This document shows, piece after piece, positions 49,487 to 57,509 of a DNA stretch of 64,000 nucleotides. The notes under the pieces are model-generated. The model made no database searches, was not told where the DNA came from, and was given only the letters and a program-made list of their open reading frames with translations. How positions within the stretch are numbered: the stretch's first letter is position 1; every line of letters starts with the position of its first letter. The translations under genes were made by a program, and so were the position numbers. Source of the stretch: CAXMST01 sp963712765 (GTDB lineage Bacteria; Actinomycetota; Thermoleophilia; Solirubrobacterales; 70-9). Location of the stretch: contig CAVQIX010000002.1 of the NCBI GenBank assembly GCA_963712765.1, forward strand, positions 1-64,000. Reading direction: 5' to 3'.

Positions 49487-50011
49487 CTACTCGACCGCGA
49501 GCAGATCGATGACGAAGACCAGGGTCTCGTCGGGGCCGATGACGGGAGGGGAGCCCTGCTTGCCATAGGCCTGCTGCGGTGGAATCACCAGCTCGCGACG
49601 GCCACCGACCCTCATGCCGGCAACGCCCTGATCCCAGCCCTCGATCACCTGTCCCCCGCCGAGCTCGAACGGAAAGGGCTGCCCGCGATCCCAGGAGGCG
49701 TCGAACTCCTCGCCGTTGGAGTAGCCGACTCCGACGTACTGGACGGTGACGAGATTCCCTGGTTTGGCTTCCGCCCCGTCTCCCTCGACGAGGTCGACGA
49801 TCTCGAGCTCCTTCGGCGGTGGGCCATCGGGCACCGTCACCGCGGGCTTCATCGAGGTGTCGACGTCGCCGGCCGGCGCGGTATCTGCCGGGGCCTCGGC
49901 TCCGGTCACCTCCGCACCGGTCGTCGTTGCGCCGTCGTCATCGCCGCAGGCGGCCAGAGCGAGTACCGGGAGAAGGGCGAGGGTGCTGAGGGCTGGCTTG
50001 AGCTTGTTCAT
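49487..50011 (-). CDS. FKBP-type peptidyl-prolyl isomerase lipoprotein
   Basis: A 174-residue lipoprotein with lipobox LALAAC (Cys22) and an Ala/Thr/Glu/Pro-rich linker. The FKBP domain (about residues 75-174) is complete: NLVTVQYVGVGYSNGEEFDASWDRGQPFPFELGGGQVIEGWDQGVAGMRVGGRRELVIPPQQAYG. It folds or stabilises proteins outside the membrane by proline isomerisation. ATG 50011 gives a normal signal peptide; a GTG 18 bases upstream is in frame. It follows the enoyl-reductase-like gene by 31 bases and is probably cotranscribed. Confidence 0.9.
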   Translation of the reverse strand: MNKLKPALSTLALLPVLALAACGDDDGATTTGAEVTGAEAPADTAPAGDVDTSMKPAVTVPDGPPPKELEIVDLVEGDGAEAKPGNLVTVQYVGVGYSNGEEFDASWDRGQPFPFELGGGQVIEGWDQGVAGMRVGGRRELVIPPQQAYGKQGSPPVIGPDETLVFVIDLLAVE

Positions 50012-50042
50012 CGCGCCGGAGCGTTGCACAGCCGGGTGGCGG

Positions 50043-51287
50043 TCAGCTGAAGCGCAGTCCGGCGGCCGCGAAGCGGTCGAGCTCGGCGGCCCCGAGGGCG
50101 GCCGCCGGGGTAAGGCATCCCGCGGCGTCGGGCTTATCGGCTTCGGGATCGGCGAGGATCAGGCCCGCCTCGGCCGTCATCCGGCTGGTAGCCAGGTAGC
50201 CGGGATGCCCGGCCGCGTCGACGCGGACCTCTGAGCTCACCCCCGACGGTCCCTGCACCCGGCAGACGATCTCCCAGCTCCAGGCATCGAGGCGATCTTC
50301 CCGCGGGCCGCCGGACGGCGTCAGCAGCCTCATCGCCGAGGTCCCGGCGCGGCGGACCGGCGCCGGGGCCCGGGTGAGCAGGTCGAGGCCGCCGTTGAGC
50401 GCCGACGCCGCACCGGCGAATATTGCCTGCGCCGGCCTGGTCGGCACGAAGGAGGAGGTGGCGACGGCCTCGCGATAGGGCAGCGGTGGTCGGCCGGCGA
50501 GGGCGAGGCTGCGCTGGATCACCGGCGGGTTGATGATCGGCGAGGGGATCATCGGCGCCAGGGGGCCGGCTTCGCTGTCCCAGCGGGGCCGATTGCGGAT
50601 CGGGCTCGCGGCGCGCACGGACTCGGGCGTGTTCAGATCCCCGATCAGGGCCGCCGGATCGCCGAGCGAGGCAGCGCCGTCGCCGGCCATTGCTTCGCGC
50701 AGCGACTCAAACGTCCCATTCGAGACGAAGTCGGAGGGAAGGGGCATGCCGGGGGGTGGGGTGCCGGAGAAGATCTCCTCGATGACAACCGGCTCCTCGC
50801 TGTGCTCGGCGGCGAGCCGCTCGATCCCGGCGAGCGCGAGCAGATCGAATGGAAGCGACTCGAATCCGCAGACCTGGACGATCCTGGCGCCGCTGGTGCG
50901 CGCCGCGTCGTCCCAGCGGTCGATCATCCGGGCGACGAAGTCGATCTCGCCGGTGACGTCGACGTAGCTGATGCCGGCCTCGACACAGGCCTCGATCACC
51001 ATCGGCGCCATCCGCGCGAACGGCCCGGCGAAGTTGACGATCGCAGCCGTCGTGGCTGCTGCCGCGGCGACGGTCTCGGCCACCTCGGTATCGACGACGA
51101 GGATCTCGGGCCTCTCCTCCTCCGGCCAGTCGGAGACCAGGGCCTCGAGCCGGTCGCGGGAGCGCCCGGCGATTCCCCAGTTGAGGCCGAGCTCCCCGGC
51201 GCGGCCGCGGAGGTAGGGGACGGCCTGGCGGCCGGTCACGCCGGTCGCGCCGAGGATGATCACCGAGAGCTTTCGATCGGCTGCCAT
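50043..51287 (-). CDS. Saccharopine dehydrogenase-like / trans-acting enoyl reductase family protein
   Basis: A 414-residue Rossmann protein. The N-terminal nucleotide site is SVIILGATGVTGRQAVPYL; GIAGRSRDRLEAL, NFAGPFARMAPMVIEACVEAGISYVDVTGE and QVCGFESLPFDLLAL are hallmarks of the saccharopine dehydrogenase-like/trans-acting enoyl reductase group. Some members reduce polyketide lipid intermediates in mycobacteria; no polyketide synthase is near here. ATG 51287 is preferred because TAGGAT on the minus strand lies 10 bases upstream and overlaps the earlier ATG at 51299. Confidence 0.83.
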   Translation of the reverse strand: MAADRKLSVIILGATGVTGRQAVPYLRGRAGELGLNWGIAGRSRDRLEALVSDWPEEERPEILVVDTEVAETVAAAAATTAAIVNFAGPFARMAPMVIEACVEAGISYVDVTGEIDFVARMIDRWDDAARTSGARIVQVCGFESLPFDLLALAGIERLAAEHSEEPVVIEEIFSGTPPPGMPLPSDFVSNGTFESLREAMAGDGAASLGDPAALIGDLNTPESVRAASPIRNRPRWDSEAGPLAPMIPSPIINPPVIQRSLALAGRPPLPYREAVATSSFVPTRPAQAIFAGAASALNGGLDLLTRAPAPVRRAGTSAMRLLTPSGGPREDRLDAWSWEIVCRVQGPSGVSSEVRVDAAGHPGYLATSRMTAEAGLILADPEADKPDAAGCLTPAAALGAAELDRFAAAGLRFS

Positions 51288-51297
51288 TGCACCGTCC

Positions 51298-51346
51298 ATC
51301 CTAGGACCGCCCCGAGTACGGTGCCGGGCCGTCCGGCAGTTATCCT
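51298..51346. promoter_or_regulatory. Divergent -10 boxes between the reductase-like gene and proS
   Basis: TAGGAT on the minus strand (51298-51303) ends 10 bases before ATG 51287. TATCCT on the plus strand (51341-51346) ends 11 bases before the proS ATG. Both fit leaderless or nearly leaderless starts. Confidence 0.5.
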
Positions 51347-51357
51347 CGCCCGGCCCG

Positions 51358-53046
51358 ATGACGCGCCTCTCGACATATCTGCTGCCGACCGTCAAGGACC
51401 CGCCCCACGATGCGGAGGCCGTCTCGCACAAGCTGATGGTCAGGGCCGGCCTGATCCGGCAACTCGGTGCCGGCATGTGGAGCTACCTCCCTGCCGGGCT
51501 GCGGGTCATCCGCCGGGTCGAGGCGATCATTCGCGCCGAGCAGGACGCGATCGGAGCTCAGGAGGTCCTGCTGCCGGTGCTCCAGCCTGCCGATCTGTGG
51601 CGAAAGACCGGGCGCTACGAGATCGGCGAGCTGTTCAAGCTGAAGGACCGCAAGGGCACCGAGCTGGCGCTGGCGATGACGCATGAGGAGAACCTCACCT
51701 TCCATGTCGCCAACGAGGTCCGCTCCTACCGGGAGCTGCCGCTGATGCTGTACCAGATCCAGACCAAGGAGCGGGACGAGCCACGCCCGCGGGCCGGGGT
51801 CCTCCGGACCCGCGAGTTCACGATGAAGGACGCCTACTCCTTCGATCGCGACGAGGAGGGATTGCAGGCCAGCTACGAGCGCCAGATCACCGCCTACGAC
51901 CGGATCTTCGATCGCAGCGGGCTGCGCTGGTACCGGGTTGAATCCGACGTCGGGATGATGGGCGGCTCGGGCGCCGACGAGTACATGGCGCCCTGCGCCG
52001 CCGGCGAGAACGAGGTCGCCCTCGCCCCCGGGTACGCGGCCAACGTCGAGATCGCGAGCGCGGGCGCGCAACCGGTTGATCTGCCGCCCTCCCTGGACGC
52101 CCCGCGCGAGGCGCCGACGCCCGGCGCCACCACCGTCGAGGAGGTCTCGGGCGTGTTGGGAGTCCCGGCCGGGGCGCTGATCAAGGCGATGCCTGTGGTC
52201 AGCGACGACCGCGGCCTGATCCTCGTCCTCGTCCGCGGCGATCACCGCCTGAACGAGGTCAAGCTTCGCAATCACCTCGGCTCGGACTTCCGGCCCGCGC
52301 ACGAGGCCGAGATCGCCGAGAGCCTCGGCCCGGTCGGCTTCGTCGGTCCGGTCGGGGTCGCTATCCCGGTAATCATGGACGAGGCGATCAGCGGCGCCGG
52401 CCTGGTCTGCGGGGCCAACGCTCCCGACGCCCACCTGATCGGGGTCGAGCCGGGCCGCGACTTCAGTTTCGAGGAGGCGGACGTGCGGACCGTCGAGGCC
52501 GGCGACCTGACCTCGGCGGGCGATCCGATCGAGATCGAGCCGGCGATCGAGGTCGGCAATATCTTCAAGCTCGGCACCCGTTACTCGGAGCCGCTCGGGG
52601 CGACCTACCTGGACCCCGATGGCAAGGAGCGGCCGATCGTGATGGGCAGCTACGGCATCGGCCCGGCGCGGATCGTGGCGGCGGCGATCGAGCAGCGCGC
52701 GGACGAGAAAGGGATCGTCTGGCCGGCCGCCATGGCTCCCTGGCAGCTGCACATCGTCGCGCTCGGGAAGCCCGGCGACGAGGTGAGTGAGGCGGCTGAG
52801 CGGCTGTATGAGGAGCTCACCGAGGCGGGCGTCGAGGCCCTCCTCGACGACCGGGGAAGCGCCGGAGCTGGGGAGAAGCTGACCGATGCCGAGCTTCTGG
52901 GCTGCCCGCTGCGGCTGACCGTCGGCAAGAGGGGACTCGCCGAGGGGGTAGTCGAGTCGCAGGTGCGACTCGATGGGGCGGAGGATTCGCTGCCTGTGGC
53001 GGAGGCCGCCGAGCGGGCGAGATCGCTGCTCGACGGGCTGGAGTAG
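51358..53046 (+). CDS. proS: Prolyl-tRNA synthetase
   Basis: A 562-residue class II synthetase of the bacterial ProS type. The catalytic domain has HKLMVRAGLIRQLGAGMWSYLPAGLRVI (motif 1 region), PRAGVLRTREFTMKDAYSFD (motif 2) and VMGSYGIGPARIVAAAIEQ (motif 3). Between motifs 2 and 3 lies the editing domain that clears mischarged Ala-tRNA (about residues 220-380). The anticodon domain follows (WQLHIVALGKPGDEVSEAAERLYEEL). ATG 51358 matches the family start and follows TATCCT. Confidence 0.95.
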   Translation: MTRLSTYLLPTVKDPPHDAEAVSHKLMVRAGLIRQLGAGMWSYLPAGLRVIRRVEAIIRAEQDAIGAQEVLLPVLQPADLWRKTGRYEIGELFKLKDRKGTELALAMTHEENLTFHVANEVRSYRELPLMLYQIQTKERDEPRPRAGVLRTREFTMKDAYSFDRDEEGLQASYERQITAYDRIFDRSGLRWYRVESDVGMMGGSGADEYMAPCAAGENEVALAPGYAANVEIASAGAQPVDLPPSLDAPREAPTPGATTVEEVSGVLGVPAGALIKAMPVVSDDRGLILVLVRGDHRLNEVKLRNHLGSDFRPAHEAEIAESLGPVGFVGPVGVAIPVIMDEAISGAGLVCGANAPDAHLIGVEPGRDFSFEEADVRTVEAGDLTSAGDPIEIEPAIEVGNIFKLGTRYSEPLGATYLDPDGKERPIVMGSYGIGPARIVAAAIEQRADEKGIVWPAAMAPWQLHIVALGKPGDEVSEAAERLYEELTEAGVEALLDDRGSAGAGEKLTDAELLGCPLRLTVGKRGLAEGVVESQVRLDGAEDSLPVAEAAERARSLLDGLE

Positions 53047-53052
53047 ACGCCG

Positions 53053-53694
53053 GTGGCCGATGATCCGGCCCCACGCAGGCGCCTGACGCGCAAGCGCCTG
53101 CTCGGGATCGATCGCTCCGGTCCGGAGCCGACCCAGACGAGGGCAGGCCAGCCGCTGAGGCCGTTCACGCTGCCAAACCTGATCGGCTACATCAGGCTTG
53201 CGGCGATTCCCGTCTTCCTCAAGATCTCGTTCGACTCCGGCGACGGCCGCGACGCCGCCGCCGCCCTGCTCTTCGTCGCGATCGCGCTCGGTGATCTGCT
53301 CGATGGCTTCGTCGCCAGGGCCACCGGCCAATACAGCCGGATGGGCGCCCTGCTCGACCCCGTCGTGGACCGCCTCACGATCCTCGCCGGCGCGGTCGTC
53401 TGCTGGCATTTCGAGCTGCTCCCCCGCTGGGCGCTGGCCCTGCTCGTGCTTCGGGAGATCGCCACCCTGATCCTCGCCCAGATCGGCCTCCGCAGGGGGG
53501 CTGACATCGAGATCACCTGGGTTGGCCGGATCGCGGCGTTCCTGATCATGGGCGGGATCTTCTGGGCGTTGGTCACCGACTGGATCGTGATCCAGATCGG
53601 CTTCGTGATCGGGGTCGGGATCTCGATCCTGGCGACCGTGCTTTACGCGCGCGCCTCGCGTGCCGCGATCGCCGCACGGGCCCAGGGGGGCTGA
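53053..53694 (+). CDS. CDP-alcohol phosphatidyltransferase (PgsA-like)
   Basis: A 213-residue membrane enzyme of the CDP-alcohol phosphotransferase family. The full signature D-G-x2-A-R-x8-G-x3-D-x3-D is seen in DLLDGFVARATGQYSRMGALLDPVVD. About six membrane segments follow an Arg/Pro-rich N-terminus. It transfers a phosphatidyl group from CDP-diacylglycerol to an alcohol, probably glycerol 3-phosphate (PgsA) or an inositol phosphate. GTG 53053 lies 6 bases after proS. A pgsA next to a GarA-like gene and an ftsR-like gene is a conserved actinobacterial arrangement. Confidence 0.88.
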   Translation: MADDPAPRRRLTRKRLLGIDRSGPEPTQTRAGQPLRPFTLPNLIGYIRLAAIPVFLKISFDSGDGRDAAAALLFVAIALGDLLDGFVARATGQYSRMGALLDPVVDRLTILAGAVVCWHFELLPRWALALLVLREIATLILAQIGLRRGADIEITWVGRIAAFLIMGGIFWALVTDWIVIQIGFVIGVGISILATVLYARASRAAIAARAQGG

Positions 53695-53760
53695 GCCCGC
53701 AGCCGGGCCACCGCTCCTCCCTCGGACGGTGCATCGGCTCTCCCAACCTTCAACCTGGGA

Positions 53761-53788
53761 TTGAACCTTGTGCCGGCGTGCCTATAAT
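53761..53788 (+). promoter_or_regulatory. Canonical sigma-70-type promoter of the RsiG-like gene
   Basis: TTGAAC and a perfect TATAAT are separated by 16 bases, the best consensus promoter in the window. A leader of about 45 bases ends in AGAAGG before the ATG. TTCAA (53749-53753) and TTGAA (53761-53765) form a small inverted repeat over the -35 box. Confidence 0.75.
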
Positions 53789-53839
53789 CGACGTTGGCCG
53801 GGCTTTGATCCGGGGGGTCCGAGGTTGAAAGAAGGTTCG

Positions 53840-54100
53840 ATGGACGACACGTTTCCCGATATAGGCGCGCTGAGCGACGAGGAGCTCCGGGAGCTCATCG
53901 ATCAGTACACGAAGGAAGAGCAGGAGATCTCCTACCGGCGCCGCATCCTGCACGGCAAGATCGACATCCTCAGGGCCGAGCTCGTCAACCGGCTCCGCGT
54001 CAGCCGCGAGTCCGGCGACGCGTCGATCAGCGGCGCCGACGTCGAGAAGCTCACCGCCATCCTCGCCGGCCGCGTCGGCGGGAAGGATTCGGCGGCCTGA
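53840..54100 (+). CDS. RsiG-like small protein with one c-di-GMP-binding signature
   Basis: An 86-residue helical protein. Residues 27-42 read E-x3-S-x2-R-x3-H-x3-D (Glu27, Ser31, Arg34, His38, Asp42). This is the RsiG signature E-x3-S-x2-R-x3-Q-x3-D with His for Gln. RsiG of Streptomyces is an anti-sigma factor that binds WhiG only with cyclic di-GMP and has two such motifs; single-motif forms act as homodimers in early-branching Actinobacteria. The rest (SDEELRELIDQYTKEE, ILRAELVNRL) is one long coiled helix plus a short C-terminal helix. Start ATG 53840 has AGAAGG upstream. No sigma factor gene is adjacent. Anti-sigma function is inferred. Confidence 0.78.
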   Translation: MDDTFPDIGALSDEELRELIDQYTKEEQEISYRRRILHGKIDILRAELVNRLRVSRESGDASISGADVEKLTAILAGRVGGKDSAA

Positions 54101-54118
54101 GGCCGCCGAGGCTCGCTG

Positions 54119-54589
54119 ATGGCCGTTCACTGCCACGAGTGCGGTTTCGTCAATCCCGAGGGTGCGAACTACTGCCAGAAGTGCGGTGCCTATCTGGCCC
54201 GGACCGAAGGCAAGGACGAGCCGACCACCCTGACCTACAAGATCGACGACACGGGCGACTTCGAGCGCGTCGATATCGAGGAACTGGTCGAGGAGGAGGG
54301 AGCTGCCCTCGTGATCCGCACCGGCGGCGGTCGCTCCGGTGAGAGCTTCTCGATCGACGGCGATCGGATGAGCATCGGTCGCACGCCAGACGCGCCGATC
54401 TTCCTCGACGACGTCACGGTGTCCCGCAATCACGCGCTGCTCGTCCGCCGCCGCGAGGGCCTCTATATCGACGATCTCGGCTCGCTCAACGGCACCTACG
54501 TGAACCGGAAGCGGATCGAGTCCCACCTGCTCGCAGACGGCGACGAGATCCAGGTCGGGAAGTTCCGCCTCTCCTACCTGGAGCGCTGA
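54119..54589 (+). CDS. Zinc-ribbon FHA domain protein, GarA-like
   Basis: A 156-residue protein. An N-terminal zinc ribbon (Cys5, Cys8, Cys19, Cys22) is followed by a linker with Thr36-Thr37 in an acidic context (DEPTTLT). A C-terminal FHA phosphothreonine-binding domain (about residues 75-156) has the key residues SIGRTPDAPIFLDDVTVSRNHALLV and LGSLNGTYVN. GarA/OdhI proteins carry a similar Thr-Thr switch that is phosphorylated by Ser/Thr kinases and then folds back on the FHA domain. The genomic setting before an ftsR-like gene matches garA. Kinase control is inference; the zinc ribbon is an addition to mycobacterial GarA. Confidence 0.85.
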   Translation: MAVHCHECGFVNPEGANYCQKCGAYLARTEGKDEPTTLTYKIDDTGDFERVDIEELVEEEGAALVIRTGGGRSGESFSIDGDRMSIGRTPDAPIFLDDVTVSRNHALLVRRREGLYIDDLGSLNGTYVNRKRIESHLLADGDEIQVGKFRLSYLER

Positions 54590-54590
54590 G

Positions 54591-55346
54591 ATGCCGACGG
54601 GTACCGAACAGCAGAGCCGGTCGGAGTCGAGCGTCCGCAGCAACGGTGAGGCATCCCGGCCGCGCAAGGCGCTGACGATTGGCGCGGTCTGCAAGATCCT
54701 CCATCAGGAGTTCGACGACATCTCGATCTCGAAGATCCGCTACCTCGAGGACCAGAAGCTGCTCTCCCCACGACGCACCCGCGGTGGCTACCGGCTCTAT
54801 AGCCAGGCCGACGTCGAGCAGCTCCGGGCGATTCTGCGAATGCAGCGCGACGAGTTTTTGCCGTTGAAGGTGATCCGGCAGGAGCTCGCCGCCGGCAAGA
54901 TCGTCGGCAGCCGGCCCGATCAGGCCAAGGGCGCCAGCCAGCGCCGGGCGATCGCGCTCGAGAGTCCGGGGGAGACGATCGCCTACGAGGACCTGCTGGA
55001 GCAGACCGGCGCCTCCCGGGAGCTGGTCAGCGAGCTCGAGGAGTTCGGGATCGTCCAGCCCCGCCACGACGGCGGCGAGCTGTTCTTCGACGAGACCGAC
55101 CTCGAGATCGTCCGAGCGGCGACCGAGCTGGCCCGCTTCGGAGTCCACGGACGCAACCTCCGCGTCTTTCGCACCGCCGCCGATCGCGAGGCCGCCCTTC
55201 TGGAGCAGATCCTCGGGCCGTCGCTGCGATCGCGGAGCCCGGCGAGGCGCGAGGAGGCCCTCGAGAGCCTCGAGGGTTTGGCCGCGACCTGCACGCAGCT
55301 CAAGCATCTGCTCCTCGTACGCGACCTGCGCCGGCTTCGCTCCTAG
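54591..55346 (+). CDS. MerR family regulator, FtsR-like
   Basis: A 251-residue DNA-binding protein. Residues about 23-100 are a MerR-type winged helix (LTIGAVCKILHQEFDDISISKIRYLEDQKLLSP, RTRGGYRLYSQADVEQLRAILRMQRDEFLPLKVIRQEL). A second region (YEDLLEQTGASRELVSELEEFGIVQPRHDGGELFFDETDLEIVRAATELARFG) looks like another HTH-like or effector domain. This layout is that of FtsR, an activator of ftsZ in Corynebacterium that lies beside garA/odhI. It probably regulates division genes; direct targets are not visible here. Confidence 0.87.
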   Translation: MPTGTEQQSRSESSVRSNGEASRPRKALTIGAVCKILHQEFDDISISKIRYLEDQKLLSPRRTRGGYRLYSQADVEQLRAILRMQRDEFLPLKVIRQELAAGKIVGSRPDQAKGASQRRAIALESPGETIAYEDLLEQTGASRELVSELEEFGIVQPRHDGGELFFDETDLEIVRAATELARFGVHGRNLRVFRTAADREAALLEQILGPSLRSRSPARREEALESLEGLAATCTQLKHLLLVRDLRRLRS

Positions 55347-55361
55347 GCCGGGCCGCGGTCG

Positions 55362-55853
55362 ATGCCGAAGGTCTCCCGCTCCCGCACGCTCCCGGTGCAA
55401 TCCGGCCGGGTCTGGGGCCTGATTGCCGATCCCCACAACCTGCCGCGCTGGTGGCCGGAAACGGTCCGCGTCGAATCGGTCGACGGCGCCCCCGGAGCCC
55501 GTCGCAGCCGCTTCACCCAGGTCTTCGAAACGAAGGGTGGGACTCCCGTCAGGGCCGACTACAGATGCGTCGAGTCGACCAACGGCGAGCGGCTGTTGTG
55601 GGAGCAGCAGATCGAGGGCACTCCGTTCGAGAAGTTCCTTCGCGGCGCCGAGCTCGAGTTCCGGCTCGGGTCCGAGCAGGAGGGGACCAAGCTCACGGTC
55701 GAGGGGCGTCGCTCGCTGCGCGGCCTCTCACGGCTGGGGGCGCCGATGATGACCCGCGCGACCAAGCGTTCGCTCGACAGCGTCCTCGACGGAATCGAGC
55801 GCGCGCTGATCGGCACGCCTGAGGATGGGTCGCGGGGGCCCGCGGAAGCATGA
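55362..55853 (+). CDS. SRPBCC family protein
   Basis: A 163-residue START/SRPBCC-like protein. It begins SRTLPVQSGRVWGLIADPHNLPRWWPETVRVESV, the typical first helix-strand pattern with the aromatic WW, and ends with a long C-terminal helix (RATKRSLDSVLDGIERAL). Such folds bind hydrophobic ligands or assist polyketide or lipid chemistry; no ligand can be named. Its stop overlaps the broken FAD oxidase start (ATGA). Confidence 0.83.
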   Translation: MPKVSRSRTLPVQSGRVWGLIADPHNLPRWWPETVRVESVDGAPGARRSRFTQVFETKGGTPVRADYRCVESTNGERLLWEQQIEGTPFEKFLRGAELEFRLGSEQEGTKLTVEGRRSLRGLSRLGAPMMTRATKRSLDSVLDGIERALIGTPEDGSRGPAEA

Positions 55854-56053
55854 GCGCCTCCGAGCTGAGACGCGACAGCGCCTGGTGGGGGTGGGGACGT
55901 ACCGAGGGCCGGCCGATCCTCGGAGAGGCCGCGAAGCGGATGCTTGAGGAGGAGATCGGCGAGCGGGTCCCGGATGAGAGGGTCGAGCTTGCCTCGGTCG
56001 CGTTGCCGGAGGCTGCCCATCTCCCCGGCGCGGTGCGCGAAGCGGCCGGGGGG
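55850..56053 (+). pseudogene. N-terminal part of the FAD-binding oxidase, out of frame with the rest
   Basis: ATG 55850 overlaps the stop of the SRPBCC gene and begins a segment of about 68 residues (SAWWGWGRTEGRPILGEAA, LASVALPEAAHLPGAVREAAGG) that resembles the normal N-terminus of alkylglycerone-phosphate-synthase-like FAD oxidases. The family sequence then continues in the frame one base back (AAVSTDDEDRVRHAAGKSYPDLVRM). The switch point is a run of six G at 56048-56053; one extra G would restore a single gene from 55850 to 57483 of about 545 residues. This is either a sequencing or assembly slip, or a real frameshift. Confidence 0.75.
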
Positions 56054-56127
56054 CGGCGGCGGTCAGCACCGATGACGAGGATCGGGTCCGCCACGCCGCG
56101 GGCAAGAGCTACCCGGACCTGGTCCGG

Positions 56128-57483
56128 ATGCGGAGGGGGACTCTCAGCGACGCGCCGGATGCGGTTGCCGCTCCCGACTCAGCCGCCTCGGTCGCGGCAC
56201 TGCTCGCGGCTTGCGCCCACGAGCATGTCGCCGTTGTCCCCTTCGGCGGCGGCACCAGCGTCGTCGGCGGCGTCGAGCCGCTGCGCGGGAACTTCGATCG
56301 TCTTCTCAGCCTCGACCTCGCTGCTCTCAGGGATTGCGAGGTCGACGTGCGATCACAGACCGCGCGCCTCGGTCCAGGCCTTCGCGGGCCCGAGGCCGAG
56401 GGCCTTTTGAACGCTCGTGGTTACACGCTCGGGCACTTCCCGCAGTCCTTTCCCTACGCCACGATTGGCGGCTACGCTGCGACCCGGTCCGCCGGCCAGG
56501 CCTCGACCGGGTACGGCCGCTTCGATGAGCTCGTCACGGCCGTAGGTATGCAGACTCCGAGCGGAGAGATGACCACGCTCGAGACTCCTCATACCGCCGC
56601 TGGACCGGCCCTGCGGCAGCTGATCGTCGGCTCCGAGGGCACGCTTGGGGTGATCACCGACGTCACCGTGAGAATCCGGCCGCTGCCTGCCGTGCGCCGC
56701 TACGAGGGCTGGTTCGCCGAGAGCTTCGAGGCAGGGATCGAGATCGCCCGCTCACTGGCCCAGGGCGGCGCCGAGCCCGATGTATTCCGGCTCTCCGATC
56801 GTGACGAGACCCGCGTCTCGCTGGCGATGTCCGGGCTCGAGGGGATGAAGAGGACCGCGCTGGAGAGCTATCTCGGCTTCCGCGGCCGCAAGGACGGCTG
56901 CATGATGATCCTCGGTTGGGAGGGGGAGCCGGAGAGCGTCGCCCGCCGACGCGAGCTGACGGCCGCTGGGCTGCGCGGCGGTGGCGCCGTGCCACTCGGC
57001 CGCTCGCCGGGCAACGCCTGGGAGCACGGCCGTTACGAGGGTCCCTACATGCGCGATCTGCTGATGGACGAGGGGGTCATGGTCGAGACGCTGGAGACCT
57101 CACACACCTACACCCGGATCAAGGAGCTCTACGAGGCTGTGCGCGCCGCTCTGCACTCGGCGATGGAGCGAGAGGGCAACGGGGGCATCGTCATGTGCCA
57201 CGTCTCCCACGTCTACCGCGACGGCGCCTCCCTCTACTTCACCTTCCTCTCAGCCCGTAACGAGGGAGCCGAGATCGAGCAGTGGCGCTCGGTCAAGACC
57301 AGCGCCTGCGAGGCGATCGTCGGCGCCGGCGGCACGATCACCCACCACCACGCGGTCGGGCTCGACCACGCGCCGTTCATGGAGGCCGAGATCGGCGAGC
57401 TCGGAATCGAGGCGATCAGGGCCGTCAAGGAGCGCCTCGATCCCGCCGGGGTGATGAATCCGGGCAAGCTGCTGCCGGGCTGA
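56128..57483 (+). CDS. FAD-binding oxidase, alkylglycerone-phosphate-synthase-like (main part)
   Basis: The intact 451-residue frame holds the FAD-binding domain (VVPFGGGTSVVGGVEPLRG, TLGHFPQSFPYATIGGYAATRSAGQASTGYG, LRQLIVGSEGTLGVITDVTV). It also holds the C-terminal cap with the His-rich ITHHHAVGLDHAPFM and RLDPAGVMNPGKLLPG. This is the 2-hydroxy-acid oxidase/AGPS-like group; AGPS swaps the acyl chain of acyl-DHAP for an alcohol, others oxidise glycolate or lactate. Coding similarity continues upstream of ATG 56128 to about 56054, so this ATG is not the natural start. Whether a functional protein is made depends on the G-run at 56048. Confidence 0.85.
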   Translation: MRRGTLSDAPDAVAAPDSAASVAALLAACAHEHVAVVPFGGGTSVVGGVEPLRGNFDRLLSLDLAALRDCEVDVRSQTARLGPGLRGPEAEGLLNARGYTLGHFPQSFPYATIGGYAATRSAGQASTGYGRFDELVTAVGMQTPSGEMTTLETPHTAAGPALRQLIVGSEGTLGVITDVTVRIRPLPAVRRYEGWFAESFEAGIEIARSLAQGGAEPDVFRLSDRDETRVSLAMSGLEGMKRTALESYLGFRGRKDGCMMILGWEGEPESVARRRELTAAGLRGGGAVPLGRSPGNAWEHGRYEGPYMRDLLMDEGVMVETLETSHTYTRIKELYEAVRAALHSAMEREGNGGIVMCHVSHVYRDGASLYFTFLSARNEGAEIEQWRSVKTSACEAIVGAGGTITHHHAVGLDHAPFMEAEIGELGIEAIRAVKERLDPAGVMNPGKLLPG

Positions 57484-57509
57484 GCGCCCGTCGTCCGGGC
57501 TGCGGCGGA

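Noticed and set aside
51340..53409. 689-codon minus-strand frame across proS and pgsA
   Set aside because: It mirrors proS and has biased composition (Arg/Asp/Gln/Leu). proS and pgsA motifs on the plus strand are exact.
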